Positions 17,672-27,239 of a DNA stretch of 64,000 bases are shown piece by piece (position 1 is the stretch's first letter; the number at the start of each line of letters is the position of its first letter). A model generated the notes under the pieces. It was not told where the DNA came from. It did not search any database and saw nothing but the letters and a program-made list of their open reading frames with translations. The position numbers were made by a program, and so were the translations under genes. Source of the stretch: CBDCWQ01 sp965223435 (lineage in GTDB: Bacteria > Myxococcota > Kuafuiibacteriia > Kuafuiibacteriales > Kuafuiibacteriaceae); the NCBI GenBank assembly GCA_965223435.1, contig CBDCWQ010000021.1, forward strand, positions 868,001-932,000. Reading direction: 5' to 3'.

Positions 17672-18174
17672 CGATCCCAGAGAGGGACAGTTTGTGTTCG
17701 GTACCATTCATGCCCTCAATGCACCTTCAATCGCAACGGCTCAACGCGTGGGTGGGTTCGATGTTGGAGGCTTCTTTTTTTTGGAATTGTCATCGGATCG
17801 AGCTATGCCCTAATCCCTTCGCTCACCCATTTTATGGGTCTTGCGAATACCGCCGTTCGTTCATTCGAATAGCCGCCTTGGGCGGCCCCGATATGCTGAA
17901 ACACCCGGCTTTGCCGGGGAGGACGTCACTCGACCCCGGGAGGAGCCTTGTACTTCTTTCGCAGGGGCAGTCCCAGAAGTTTCCGCATTTGGTTCTCGCT
18001 GAAGCGGCCAGCTTTTTCTCTTGGGGTCGCTTCATTGCCGTCGTGGTCAAAATCCAATCCAACCGCTTTCCGTTCCTTGTTTTCTTGTCCATCTGTCATG
18101 CCGATGTTCGCAGACGGTTTCTGGTACGGGAGGTTACCGTGGACGATATCGTGGCCGTGAACTGCTTCGTGGAA
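17672..18174. repeat. Direct duplication, copy B
   Basis: Contains an orphan 3' end of the GNAT gene (17672-17817, ending in TAA) and the 3' end of the intact RTX/M91 gene. It mirrors copy A at 13213-13669, where the GNAT gene is intact and the M91 gene is the fragment. Confidence 0.9.
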
Positions 18175-19425
18175 CAATTCAACGCTTGGAGGAATGAAGT
18201 CCGAGGGTGCACCTTCGTCAAGATCCCGATGGGTACGACTGTATGTGATGGTGGCATGGCCGCCACCCGATGGCGTGTGGTCTTTTTGGCGCATGGCGCC
18301 AGACTCACCCTGCACCTCCGATGAAAGGACGCGTAAGCGCTGTTCCCGTATCGTGACTCGGTTCCCGTGCGATCTGGCGCGCGCGTCCAGCTCTTTGAGT
18401 AAAGCTCCGGTCTTGGGCAACGAGCGCCACGCCTCGAAGTCAGAAAGAACGCGGGCCTTAAATGTTTTGGTGCCTTCAATCTTGACGCTTGAGCCAGACC
18501 TGGAATCGATTTTGACACGCTGGGCTCTGTCTCCGTCCGCGGCGACGAGGTTGAGTCGGTCCCGCCTTTGGTAGTAGTAGGTGTCGGCGCCTTCACCGCC
18601 GACGTAGGAATCTCGGCCGGAGCCCCCAGCCATGACGTCTTTTCCGCGACCGCCCAATAGCCGATCGCGTCCGCGTCCGCCCATCAGCATATCGTCGCCG
18701 TCTCCGCCAGCCACGTCATCGTTCCCATTGCCCCCGTCGACATAGTCGCGGCCCGCCCCGCCGTCCAGCTTGTCGTTGCCACCAAGACCGTAGACCACGT
18801 CGCACCCTTCGCCGCCGTGTATGATGTCGGCCCCGCTGCCGCCTTCGATGTAGTCATCGCCCGCCGCTCCGTCGATGCGGTCCTTACCGGCACCCCCATC
18901 GATTTCGTCAGCTCCCGATCCGCCCCGCAGGATATCGTCTCCGGTGCCACCTTCGAGCACCAGCTTGTGGGTGACTCGATCTGTTGCTTTGATGGTGTCA
19001 TTCCCAGCGCCGCCTTGGATGACGATGCCGTGTCTTGCTTTGTCTTTTTTGATGACAACCCGAGCACCGTGACCATCGGTGACCACCACGTCGCCGTTGC
19101 GCTTTTGGTCAATCGCAAGTTTGTCATCTCCAGAAGACGCTTGAATCACCGTGCGCCCGCCCTTACGGCGAACCAGAAGCGTGTTGGTGCTCGGGCCACC
19201 CTGGGCACCACCGTTTGCGTGTACCACCGCACGCCGCGAAGAAAGGTCGGCCGCGAGCCCGGGTTTTGCCTCGGGGGGCTTTGTCTTCGGGGGCGCCCGC
19301 CAGGCCGACCCTGGAGGCAGAGCGGGTGCCTCGCGGCGTTTTCGAGGCGGGCTTTGGGGTTGGCTCGCTTCGGGGATTCTACCGTTGAAATCAAGCGGCG
19401 GGAGGCGACGCGGAGGTATTCGCAT
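17926..19425 (-). CDS. RTX-repeat protein with M91/NleD-like zinc metallopeptidase domain
   Basis: 499 residues. A Pro/Arg-rich N-terminus with no Sec signal is followed by about 15-18 glycine-rich nonapeptides (GGAGND, GGTGDD, GGSGADEIDGG, about residues 135-310), the calcium-binding parallel beta-roll of type I-secreted proteins. The C-terminal domain has HEAVH (H419, E420, H423) in LFHEAVHGHDIVHGN and the downstream pattern KAVGLDFD then FSENQMRKLLGLPLRKKY, as in M91 peptidases (NleD/HopH1 effectors). The first start after an upstream stop is ATG 19425. Export by a type I system is inferred; no such genes are in the window. It could be a toxin or a predation factor. Confidence 0.82.
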   Translation of the reverse strand: MRIPPRRLPPLDFNGRIPEASQPQSPPRKRREAPALPPGSAWRAPPKTKPPEAKPGLAADLSSRRAVVHANGGAQGGPSTNTLLVRRKGGRTVIQASSGDDKLAIDQKRNGDVVVTDGHGARVVIKKDKARHGIVIQGGAGNDTIKATDRVTHKLVLEGGTGDDILRGGSGADEIDGGAGKDRIDGAAGDDYIEGGSGADIIHGGEGCDVVYGLGGNDKLDGGAGRDYVDGGNGNDDVAGGDGDDMLMGGRGRDRLLGGRGKDVMAGGSGRDSYVGGEGADTYYYQRRDRLNLVAADGDRAQRVKIDSRSGSSVKIEGTKTFKARVLSDFEAWRSLPKTGALLKELDARARSHGNRVTIREQRLRVLSSEVQGESGAMRQKDHTPSGGGHATITYSRTHRDLDEGAPSDFIPPSVELFHEAVHGHDIVHGNLPYQKPSANIGMTDGQENKERKAVGLDFDHDGNEATPREKAGRFSENQMRKLLGLPLRKKYKAPPGVE

Positions 19426-19721
19426 TTTGAGGCCCTTCTTATCAATCTCCGTGCCAGCCCCATCATCGAGCCCGATGGGCGAAAATTCACCGCCTTAAGA
19501 TTGCAGGGTTGTTGTCGATGGCGCTGCACCCAGCGTCACAGTGTCACCGCGTACCGTCACAGGGTTCGAAGTCGGCTCCAGCGAAAGTGTCGTCTGATGA
19601 GGTGGGGGGAGGTCGGGATGTTCGTGAACCCCTTGACGCGCACAACGGTGCGCCGATACGCGGTTCTTCGCCAGATTCGTCGCGGCGAGGTCCCGAAGCA
19701 CGTTGATGGAATGTGGGTGTG

Positions 19722-20375
19722 ATGTTTTCGAATTTGAGAACCTATCTATTTGACCTCGATGGAACCTTGGTGGACTCGGTCGATTTGATCCTCGACAGCT
19801 TTCGCCATGCGTACCAGCGTGTATTAAAAACCACGCCGGATGAGCGGCTTTGGCGGGCCAGCATCGGGCGGCCTCTAAGAGAACAATTTGCAGAGATCAG
19901 CCCTTCCTCCGATGGGGTTGAGCATATGATCGAGGCTTACCGAGAATTCTACATTCAACATCACGACGCCCGCGTAAAGGCCTTCCCCAGGGCCCGGGAA
20001 ATCCTGGTTGCACTCCGTGACGCGGGGGCCCTGGTCGGGCTTGTGACCAGTAAGAGTCGCGTGGGAACCGACCGAACCTTTCGTGCTTGTCATCTTGGCG
20101 GATTGTTTGATGCTGTGGTCACCGCCGATGACGTTGATCAGGGGAAGCCTCATCCGGAGCCGGTTCATCTGGCCCTCGAACAACTGGGTGTGCCCGCAAA
20201 GACCGCGGTGTTCATCGGAGATTCGCCCCACGATGTGGCCGCCGGACGGGAAGCCGGGGTGCGCACCGTCGCGGTTCTTTGGGGTATCGCATCTCCCGCA
20301 GCCCTAGAAAACGAACGCCCCGACGGCATCATGTCCGATCTATCCGAGCTTTGGGGACTGGTCCCCAACACATAA
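19722..20375 (+). CDS. HAD-superfamily phosphatase, phosphoglycolate phosphatase/PpaX-like
   Basis: About 217 residues. Motif I FDLDGTLVDS near the start, motif II VTSKSR, motif III Lys in GKPHPEP and motif IV IGDSPHDVAAG give a complete HAD active site; the helical cap sits between motifs I and II. Family members hydrolyse small phosphate esters such as 2-phosphoglycolate or pyrophosphate. ATG 19722 is preferred; GTG 19713 is in frame. It is convergent with the dehydrogenase gene, 32 bases apart. Confidence 0.85.
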   Translation: MFSNLRTYLFDLDGTLVDSVDLILDSFRHAYQRVLKTTPDERLWRASIGRPLREQFAEISPSSDGVEHMIEAYREFYIQHHDARVKAFPRAREILVALRDAGALVGLVTSKSRVGTDRTFRACHLGGLFDAVVTADDVDQGKPHPEPVHLALEQLGVPAKTAVFIGDSPHDVAAGREAGVRTVAVLWGIASPAALENERPDGIMSDLSELWGLVPNT

Positions 20376-20407
20376 GTTCCTGCTCGGCTCGATGCGACAG
20401 TCGTTGG

Positions 20408-21238
20408 TTACCCGTCTTTGTCCAAGAAGAAATCCGGGAGCAAAGAAGCGCCGGGTTTAAACGCGTACACATCGAAATCAGTCGTGCCGTGGTTTCGCAA
20501 AATTTCTTCATCGATGAAGAAGTTTCCGGTGCACTGTTTGCTGTCTTGGGTGAGAACGGTGTAGGCCGCATCTGCCATGATTTCTGGCTTGCGGCACCGC
20601 TCGAATGCATCTGGCCCTCCGAGCATGGCCATGGCCGCCGTCGCGATGGCGGTCTTTGGCCACAAGGCATTGACCGCAATGCCGTGCTCTCTCCATTCTT
20701 CGGCCATCCCTAAAACACACATGCTCATCCCGTATTTAGATATAGTATAGGCCACATGATTTTGGAACCACTTGGGTTTGAGGCTGATGGGTGGAGCGTT
20801 GTTGAGAATATGCGGGTTCTCGGATTTCATGAGATGGGGTAGGCACTTTTGGGTGCAAGCGAAAGTTCCCCGGACGTTGACTTGGTGCATCAGGTCGAAG
20901 CGCTTCAAAGGCGTGTGTGTGGTGTCGGTGAGGCTGATGGCACTGGCGTTGTTGACCAAGATGTCGATCCCGCCGAACGTTTTGACCGTCTCGTCTACGG
21001 CGGCTTCAATTTGGTCTTCGAAACGAATGTCGCATACGAGGGCCAAGGCTTGTCCGCCCTTCTTCTCGATTTCTTCCTTGGCGGTGTAGATGGTTCCCGG
21101 CAGCCGCGGGTGGGGATCTTTCGTTTTGGCAGCGACCGCAATGCGAGCGCCGTCTTCGGCCGCGCGGAGCGCGATGGCCTTGCCGATGCCCCGGCTGGCG
21201 CCGGAGATAAAAAGTGTTTTGTCTTTGAGGTTGGTCAT
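20408..21238 (-). CDS. Short-chain dehydrogenase/reductase, HSDL2-like
   Basis: 276 residues. Cofactor motif GASRGIGKA (about 14-22), NNAS, and YTISK with catalytic Tyr and Lys. The stretch from ILNNAPPISLKPKWFQNHVA into YTISKYGMSM and LGMAEEW closely follows HSDL2, including absence of the usual Ser before Tyr. The SCP2 lipid-transfer domain of full HSDL2 is absent. A role in fatty or isoprenoid alcohol/ketone metabolism is likely. The start overlaps the upstream esterase stop by four bases (ATGA), so the two form an operon. Confidence 0.88.
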   Translation of the reverse strand: MTNLKDKTLFISGASRGIGKAIALRAAEDGARIAVAAKTKDPHPRLPGTIYTAKEEIEKKGGQALALVCDIRFEDQIEAAVDETVKTFGGIDILVNNASAISLTDTTHTPLKRFDLMHQVNVRGTFACTQKCLPHLMKSENPHILNNAPPISLKPKWFQNHVAYTISKYGMSMCVLGMAEEWREHGIAVNALWPKTAIATAAMAMLGGPDAFERCRKPEIMADAAYTVLTQDSKQCTGNFFIDEEILRNHGTTDFDVYAFKPGASLLPDFFLDKDG

Positions 21239-22194
21239 TGATGGTCCGATGTTGCGTCTGACGAGAGACTAACATGCCTCTCGATGAAGTCGAACGTGTC
21301 TCGCCAGCAGCGCCTGGCGGCCGATCTCCACATCAGAGTTTGAAAGGCATGCGGCTCTCCCTCATAGATTTGTGATTCGACAGGAACGCCAAGTTTCGAT
21401 AGCGCGCTCACCATGCGCTTGGTGTCGTCCAGAAGCGGGTCTTTTTCGCCAACCGGAAGAAAAAAAGGCGGAAGGGTACGAGGCGGTGGTACGTCTTGTT
21501 CTAAGAAAAGCAGCGGGTCTGCGAGATCCAGTGATTCCGTTTTGCCGCGGGAAGGGCGGGGAAGGTAGGAAGCCGTGATTTCCGTGATTCTGTCCATGAT
21601 CACTCTTGGGACTTTGGTCCCGAGTCGCTCCGGATTCGAAACTTGAAACAGTCCGCACGCGGCAACGACCGCGCGGATGGCGGGCCGAGCCAGATGAAGG
21701 TCGCGCGTATAGGTTTCGGGCCGCGGGTAAGCCATGATGATCGCCAGGGCGGCAACCAGGTTGGCTCCGGCAGACTCCCCAGCGAGCACAAGTCGACCCG
21801 GATCCCCGCCCCATGAGTGGGCGTGTTCGATGACATACAGAAGGGCGTGGCAGGCGTCTTCAAGGGCAGCCGGAAAGCGATGTTTTGGCGCCAGGCGGTA
21901 GTTGATACAGGCAACGAGGTAGCCCTGTTTGGCCATGAGGGCGCCGATCGGCCAGTGGCTGTTCTTGGAGAACCGTGTGAAGCCCCCACCGTGGATGTAA
22001 AGCACCACCGGGAGCCTTTGGGTCTCGTCGCGTAGACCTCGGTTTGGCCGGTAGAGGTCCAGCGCTTGCGTGTCTGTTGCGCTGGCGGTGTAGTACACGT
22101 TCGTTCGCTGATGGATGTTGAGGGCCCGATACAGAAGCGGCATTTGACTGGGGGCGCCCACGATGGCGGACGCGCCCTGTTCGAGGGTTCGCAC
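21235..22194 (-). CDS. Alpha/beta hydrolase of the hormone-sensitive-lipase (HSL) family
   Basis: Oxyanion motif HGGGF, nucleophile elbow GESAG, Asp in GEKDPLLDD and His in GEPHAF give a complete HSL-family carboxylesterase site. The open frame reaches 22380, but that overlaps the divergent S1 gene start; GTG 22194 or ATG 22143 is more plausible and neither has a clear ribosome site. It is co-transcribed with the HSDL2-like dehydrogenase, suggesting joint breakdown of an ester-containing lipid. Confidence 0.85.
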   Translation of the reverse strand: MRTLEQGASAIVGAPSQMPLLYRALNIHQRTNVYYTASATDTQALDLYRPNRGLRDETQRLPVVLYIHGGGFTRFSKNSHWPIGALMAKQGYLVACINYRLAPKHRFPAALEDACHALLYVIEHAHSWGGDPGRLVLAGESAGANLVAALAIIMAYPRPETYTRDLHLARPAIRAVVAACGLFQVSNPERLGTKVPRVIMDRITEITASYLPRPSRGKTESLDLADPLLFLEQDVPPPRTLPPFFLPVGEKDPLLDDTKRMVSALSKLGVPVESQIYEGEPHAFQTLMWRSAARRCWRDTFDFIERHVSLSSDATSDHQ

Positions 22195-22303
22195 GCCGGC
22201 ACGATTCAAGATGGTGCGGAGGCCAGTTTTTTCTGTGGGGTATTCCCGATTTTGGCGAAAGGTTGTTTGCGCCCGCGGAGCTTTCGGGCATGGTATATCC
22301 TTT

Positions 22304-23311
22304 ATGCCTTTCCATTCAGACGACATTGTTCTCGGTTCATGCGTAGACGCTACGGTTTCAGCGATCAAGGACGACCACATTCTCTTTGATTTCGACGAAG
22401 GGCACGTCGGCTTTTTGCCGGGTGCCGATTCTGGTCGAAAACAAAAGCCCGAGGTCGCGGTGGGCGACGTGCTTCGGCTGTTTGTCGATCACAAAAGCGC
22501 ACAATCGGGGCACTACGTGCTGTCCAAGGACAAAGCGGATCGGCTTGGGCTCCTCGATACCTTGGAGCGGGCGTATCGGGACGGGGCGCCGGTTGAGGGT
22601 GAGGTTGTGGCCGACATGGAGGGTGGATTTTCCGTCGACATCGGTCTTAAGGCGTTTTTGCCGTCCTCTCAATTTGCCCTCCGGCCGGTCCGAGACGTGG
22701 ACGGCATTTTGGGTCAGCGCTTTCAGTTTCGGATCATTCGCTTTCACCCGCGGCGCAACAACATCGTGCTTTCGAGGCGGGTTCTTTTGGAAGAAGACAA
22801 GGACCGTGCCCTCAAGACCATCAGAACTGGAGCCATCATCGAAGGGACTGTAACCAGTCTCACAGACTACGGTGCTTTCGTGGATATTGACGGCGCCGAA
22901 GGCTTGCTTCATGTCAATGACATCAGTTGGAGCCGCGTCAAAGATGTGTCGAGCGTGTTGACCCAAGGCCAAAAACTGACGGTGAAGGTTCTCAAGTTTG
23001 ACAAAAAAGGTGGTCGTCTTTCGTTGGGGCTCAAGCAGCTCGAGGACGACCCTTGGTTCAAGGCCGAAAGCAAGTATCCAGTGGGCAGCAAGGCGAAGGG
23101 TGTGGTCGTGAGTCGGACCGACTACGGGTACTTTATCGAGGTCGAGTCTGGGCTCGAGGGTTTGCTGCTTGCGGGGAAGGACGCGCGGCTGCCGGCTTCT
23201 GAGGCCAAGGTCAGCCTCAAAAACGTGGAAATCGGCCAGGAGATTGAGGTCGAGGTTCTTGGCGTTGATCGGGCAACCCGACGGATGTCCCTCGGTCCCG
23301 TGGGTTCGTAA
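22304..23311 (+). CDS. RNA-binding protein with four S1 domains
   Basis: About 335 residues in four S1 OB-fold repeats. The third is the most typical (GAIIEGTVTSLTDYGAFVDI, then GLLHVNDISW); the first and second are more divergent, as in ribosomal protein S1. It is shorter than RpsA (six repeats), so it is probably an accessory RNA-binding or translation factor. ATG 22304 is chosen because the protein homology begins there; the frame is open to 22163 over the divergent promoter region. Confidence 0.88.
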   Translation: MPFHSDDIVLGSCVDATVSAIKDDHILFDFDEGHVGFLPGADSGRKQKPEVAVGDVLRLFVDHKSAQSGHYVLSKDKADRLGLLDTLERAYRDGAPVEGEVVADMEGGFSVDIGLKAFLPSSQFALRPVRDVDGILGQRFQFRIIRFHPRRNNIVLSRRVLLEEDKDRALKTIRTGAIIEGTVTSLTDYGAFVDIDGAEGLLHVNDISWSRVKDVSSVLTQGQKLTVKVLKFDKKGGRLSLGLKQLEDDPWFKAESKYPVGSKAKGVVVSRTDYGYFIEVESGLEGLLLAGKDARLPASEAKVSLKNVEIGQEIEVEVLGVDRATRRMSLGPVGS

Positions 23312-23434
23312 ATGCACAAAGCGCTGGTTTCGATCGCGAAAAGTGGTGGGTTTTTGGGATCTTGGGCTCGGGCTGCACTTCTCAGCTGAATAAGATGGCA
23401 CAATGGGGTGCACACGGGTATTCTGCGGTCCGAC

Positions 23435-25249
23435 ATGCGGGTGTGTCCAAGGTGTCGCTCGAGCTACTCGGGCCGAGCCCAGTTTTGCGGTATCGACGGC
23501 AACCGTCTCGTAGACCGCAAGGACGACCCCCTTATTGGTCAACTGGTCGGTCGATACCGCGTGGTGGCCAAGATCGGTCAGGGGGCCTCGGGTTGTGTGT
23601 ACAAGGCGATACACAACGAGCTTGAGACCGAGTTTGCGCTCAAAGTTCTGTTTGGTGATCTCGGATCCGACGAACGGGTTGTGGGGCGCTTTCGTCGAGA
23701 GGCGCAGACGGCGAGCAAGATTCGAAGCCCCCATGTGGTGTCCGTCGTCGACTTCGGAACGACCGATGCAGGCCTCAGCTACCTCGCCATGGAGTACGCT
23801 GAAGGAAGGACCTTGAAACAGGTTATTGCGCGCGAGGGCGCTTTGCCGCCGGTCAAGGTTGCCCGAATACTAAGCCATGTCTCCTTAGGGCTCGCAGCCG
23901 CTCACCGGAAGGGGCTTGTCCATCGAGACGTAAAGCCCTCCAACATCGTGGTGTTGAGCAACGAGCGAAGAACATTCGCGAAGCTCCTTGATTTTGGTAT
24001 CGTCCGCCTCGCGGGAACCGAGGATCGCACCAAACTCACCCAGGTGGGGCTGGTGATCGGTACGCCGGCTTACATGGCGCCGGAGCAATCTAAATCTTCT
24101 GAAGTGACCCACGCGGCCGACCTGTACTCTTTGGGCGTGGTCTTGTTCGAAATGTTGGCGGGGCAAAAGCCGTTTCGCGCCGACACGGTCGCCTCGGTTT
24201 TGATGATGCATGCCGAGCAAGGGCCGCCCCCTTTGCCGCCAAGCGGTGGCCTAGAAGGTGTGTGTTATCACCTTCTAGAAAAGCGTCCCGATCAACGCCC
24301 GGCCAGCGCGGCAATCGTCGCCGAGGAGGCTCTTCGCATTGAAGCCCATCTTCGAGGCGATGCAGGTTCCCTCGGCGATCGTTCCTCCCGGATTGAACCC
24401 GTCTTGGGTCTAAGGAGCAGTGAAGTGGGCCGTGCGGCGGCCTCGTCCGAGGAGCTCTTCTTGAGCGAGGGTGGCGAAAACCGCCCCACGAGCAGCATGG
24501 GCGCGTTGGGCTCTACCGGAGAAGCCGTTGCCGGTCGCGGCTCGTCAGATCTGATGGACGTTCGGGGCTTGCGCCCCTCCAAGGGCCCATCGCCGGCGAT
24601 GACCGAAGCCTTGATGGCGTCTTCAACCCTTGCCACCCAGCATGTGGATGGCACCGTATCCAACCCGGTGCGTCCTTCCCGCCTCTGGATTCCCACCGCG
24701 GTCGGCGTGCTCGGACTTTTGGCCGCATTCTTGGCCTTTGTCGTGTTGCCCAAGATGAGCGGCGAAGAGGAGCTTGGGCCCCGCGGCCAATCCGCGCCAC
24801 GGTTCGATTCCGGGGGCGCTGAGTCTGCCCTCAAAGAAGAGCTTAAGGGCGTCCTTGGGGCTCGAGGCCTCAGGCTCGACGATGTGGGTGATCTTGCCGG
24901 TGGTGGCCCACTTTTGACCCGCTGGAAAGATTCACTCAAAGCGGGCGAAAACGATCACGCGATTCGCGCGCTTAGGGCTCTGATCGAGGTATCGAGGGTC
25001 GCCCCCATTTCACCCCCGCTTCTCAGAAACAAGCTCGAACGTTTGGATGGCCGGCTCGCTTCTCTTCGGTCAAAACTCCCCCAGGACGAGATGAAGGAAC
25101 TGGAGCGAAGATACCTACAGCTTTACCAGCAGATCGCTCAAGGTACGGATCAAGTTGCATTTGATGCGATTGCGCGCAAGGTGAAGCGTTTTGAAGACCG
25201 CCTGCGCAGCCTCAGAGTCCGAAAACACGCACCGCTGAACAACTTCTGA
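23435..25249 (+). CDS. Transmembrane Ser/Thr protein kinase with N-terminal zinc-ribbon-like motif
   Basis: About 604 residues. The start MRVCPRCRSSYSGRAQFCG resembles a zinc ribbon with only three of four Cys. The kinase domain (about 40-300) is complete: IGQGASGCV loop, FALKVL, HRDVKPSN, DFG and APE. A Ser/Pro-rich juxtamembrane region follows, then one membrane helix (about 419-441) and a helical extracytoplasmic tail of about 170 residues. This is the PknB-like architecture common in myxobacteria; signal and targets are unknown. ATG 23435 fits the zinc-ribbon start. Confidence 0.92.
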   Translation: MRVCPRCRSSYSGRAQFCGIDGNRLVDRKDDPLIGQLVGRYRVVAKIGQGASGCVYKAIHNELETEFALKVLFGDLGSDERVVGRFRREAQTASKIRSPHVVSVVDFGTTDAGLSYLAMEYAEGRTLKQVIAREGALPPVKVARILSHVSLGLAAAHRKGLVHRDVKPSNIVVLSNERRTFAKLLDFGIVRLAGTEDRTKLTQVGLVIGTPAYMAPEQSKSSEVTHAADLYSLGVVLFEMLAGQKPFRADTVASVLMMHAEQGPPPLPPSGGLEGVCYHLLEKRPDQRPASAAIVAEEALRIEAHLRGDAGSLGDRSSRIEPVLGLRSSEVGRAAASSEELFLSEGGENRPTSSMGALGSTGEAVAGRGSSDLMDVRGLRPSKGPSPAMTEALMASSTLATQHVDGTVSNPVRPSRLWIPTAVGVLGLLAAFLAFVVLPKMSGEEELGPRGQSAPRFDSGGAESALKEELKGVLGARGLRLDDVGDLAGGGPLLTRWKDSLKAGENDHAIRALRALIEVSRVAPISPPLLRNKLERLDGRLASLRSKLPQDEMKELERRYLQLYQQIAQGTDQVAFDAIARKVKRFEDRLRSLRVRKHAPLNNF

Positions 25250-25364
25250 GCGCCCGTTGCCCCGTGGGAGCAGGCGTCAGCTTAGGCGTCCGGGAAGATG
25301 ACGGGCACGAGGAGATCGAGTGCCGCAAGTTTCGAGCCGTTGGCCTTCGGGACAAACGAGAGCA

Positions 25365-27239
25365 TCATGGACTTCTACTCGCCCTGGTTGTGTTTCCCCA
25401 CGCGCCGAGGTTTCGCTGTTGTCCGTTATTTTGCGATTCGTTCTGGAAATCAGCCGCGTCCTCAGCTGCGTCAATGCCCGGCGAAAGGGGCCTTTGGGGA
25501 TCCGTATTGAAGCTCGGATAGTGGCCGGCCGGAGAGCTCAGGTAGTAGTTTTGGGTATCCACGAAATGGGGGTCGAGTCCGACGATGTTCCCATTCATGT
25601 CATGGAGGCACTGGGTGGCCTCAAGGTTGGTACAGTCTGTTTCGTTGCCAAAAAACAGATTGTACTGAACGCTGGACTCATTATCCACGGTGTCCACGAT
25701 TCCGGTCCTATTATTGGCTATGATGTTGTTGCGAATGTCCAAGCCGCTGTCGGCTGGGTCAATCAGGATTCCAGTGGCAGTGTTTCCTTCGATGGTATTG
25801 TTCAGGATCAGGCCGCTTGCCCTCACGGCAGATATCCCATGGACTCCGCGGTAGATGCGGTTGTTGCTGATCTCCGCAGCGGCAAACAGCTGGACTCCGT
25901 TGACATTTCCTTCGAGATCGTTTCCGCGAATGATTCCTTGCCCTCCAGCACGAATATTAATTCCCGCTCGCGGTGACGAGACGATGCGATTTCCTTGTAT
26001 GAGTACTTGTCTTCCCTGTCCGATGATAATGCCTCCGGCACGCAGGCTGAGCAGGCTGTTGCCCTCAAGAATATGATTGCTCCCGGACTGAACGAAAATA
26101 GCCGCATCCTCCACGCCTTGTACGCTACATGACCGAATAGTCACATCCTCGGCTGGATCGAGAACAGCAAAACCGATTTTTTGCCCGCCCGCGATCGCAA
26201 GCCCATCGACAACAACGTTTGAGCCCCGAATCGTGACTGAATCACCCGGAGACCTGCTTGTGTTGATTCTCGGAGTACCCGTTTCAGGCCAGGGGCGTAC
26301 GAACAATTGCTGAGTGGGCTCGCACATGCGATCTAGGACTATAGGCTCGGCAAAGGTCCCTCCGTGCAAGAGAATGGTGTCACCACATGCCGCGATGAGG
26401 GCCGCGTGATTGGGGGTCTGACAGGGACTTTCGATGTTTAGACAATCATTTAGGGTGTCGGTTCCGGTATCGCCGTCAACGTACCGAGCTGTACCCGATA
26501 TGTTGAAGCCGAGGCTTTCAGCAGACATCAAGCCCCGGGCTGACGCGAACAGTGTCATGTCTGTTCTGTTACCAGGCAACACGGCTAGACCGGGAAACGC
26601 GGCCACCCCCGACACTGCGAATACGGACGTCTTTCCGTAAATAAAGGCATCTGCCTGAGATGTTTCGATGTCTATCCGGCCGCTGAAGTCCGTAACGCGC
26701 CCGTCGGACTCGTCCAAGGCAGCAACCTCAATGGGGCCAAGGAAGGAGTCTCCGACCAACAGATCATGAGGCTGGGACAAAAAGGACAGCTTGACGGCCT
26801 TCCCTGAGGGTGTGACTTCGAATACTTGGCTCAGGGCTGAACGCGCGCAATCCGAAATGATTTCCAATCGCAAGCCGTCACCCGACCGACTCACGGAAAG
26901 AACGCTGAACTTTGCCACACCCTCAGTCGCCACGGTGCTAGTCGTTCCCAGGAGCGAGGATTCACCCATTGGATCGACAAGGCGTAGTTTCACGGTTTCC
27001 GAGAACAGAGGGTCCCGCTTTCCTTCCAAGTCTTCGACAGCGATTTCAATCGCGAAGCCCTCTGTCGCGATGGCATCGCTGGGTTGAGAAAGGAAGACAA
27101 GCTGGCGCGACGCCGGGTCAGCGCACACGGCCTCTTCTTCAATCGAATCGGGCAAGAAGAGCACCGAACAGCCCGTGATTAAGCATACTGAACCGAGGAA
27201 CGAAACGAAGCGACAAGCCTGTCCACCGACACCCACCAT
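25365..27239 (-). CDS. Lipoprotein with Ig-like repeats and right-handed parallel beta-helix
   Basis: About 624 residues from ATG 27239, chosen because it places a lipoprotein signal (FLGSVCLITGC, C24) at the N-terminus; the frame is open to 27332. Two Ig-like repeats, each opening with LSQPSDAI- or LSQPHDLL-type sequence, are followed (about 300-620) by a NosD/pectate-lyase-like beta-helix with repeats such as ILEGNSLLSLRAGGIIIG and VLIQGNRIVSSPRAGINIRA. It is probably on the cell surface and may bind or cleave polysaccharide. It is convergent with the upstream kinase gene. Confidence 0.85.
   Translation of the reverse strand: MVGVGGQACRFVSFLGSVCLITGCSVLFLPDSIEEEAVCADPASRQLVFLSQPSDAIATEGFAIEIAVEDLEGKRDPLFSETVKLRLVDPMGESSLLGTTSTVATEGVAKFSVLSVSRSGDGLRLEIISDCARSALSQVFEVTPSGKAVKLSFLSQPHDLLVGDSFLGPIEVAALDESDGRVTDFSGRIDIETSQADAFIYGKTSVFAVSGVAAFPGLAVLPGNRTDMTLFASARGLMSAESLGFNISGTARYVDGDTGTDTLNDCLNIESPCQTPNHAALIAACGDTILLHGGTFAEPIVLDRMCEPTQQLFVRPWPETGTPRINTSRSPGDSVTIRGSNVVVDGLAIAGGQKIGFAVLDPAEDVTIRSCSVQGVEDAAIFVQSGSNHILEGNSLLSLRAGGIIIGQGRQVLIQGNRIVSSPRAGINIRAGGQGIIRGNDLEGNVNGVQLFAAAEISNNRIYRGVHGISAVRASGLILNNTIEGNTATGILIDPADSGLDIRNNIIANNRTGIVDTVDNESSVQYNLFFGNETDCTNLEATQCLHDMNGNIVGLDPHFVDTQNYYLSSPAGHYPSFNTDPQRPLSPGIDAAEDAADFQNESQNNGQQRNLGAWGNTTRASRSP

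Noticed and set aside
22358..23734. 458-codon open frame on the minus strand
   Set aside because: It is antisense to the well-supported S1-domain gene and shows low-complexity, codon-shadow sequence without a domain.
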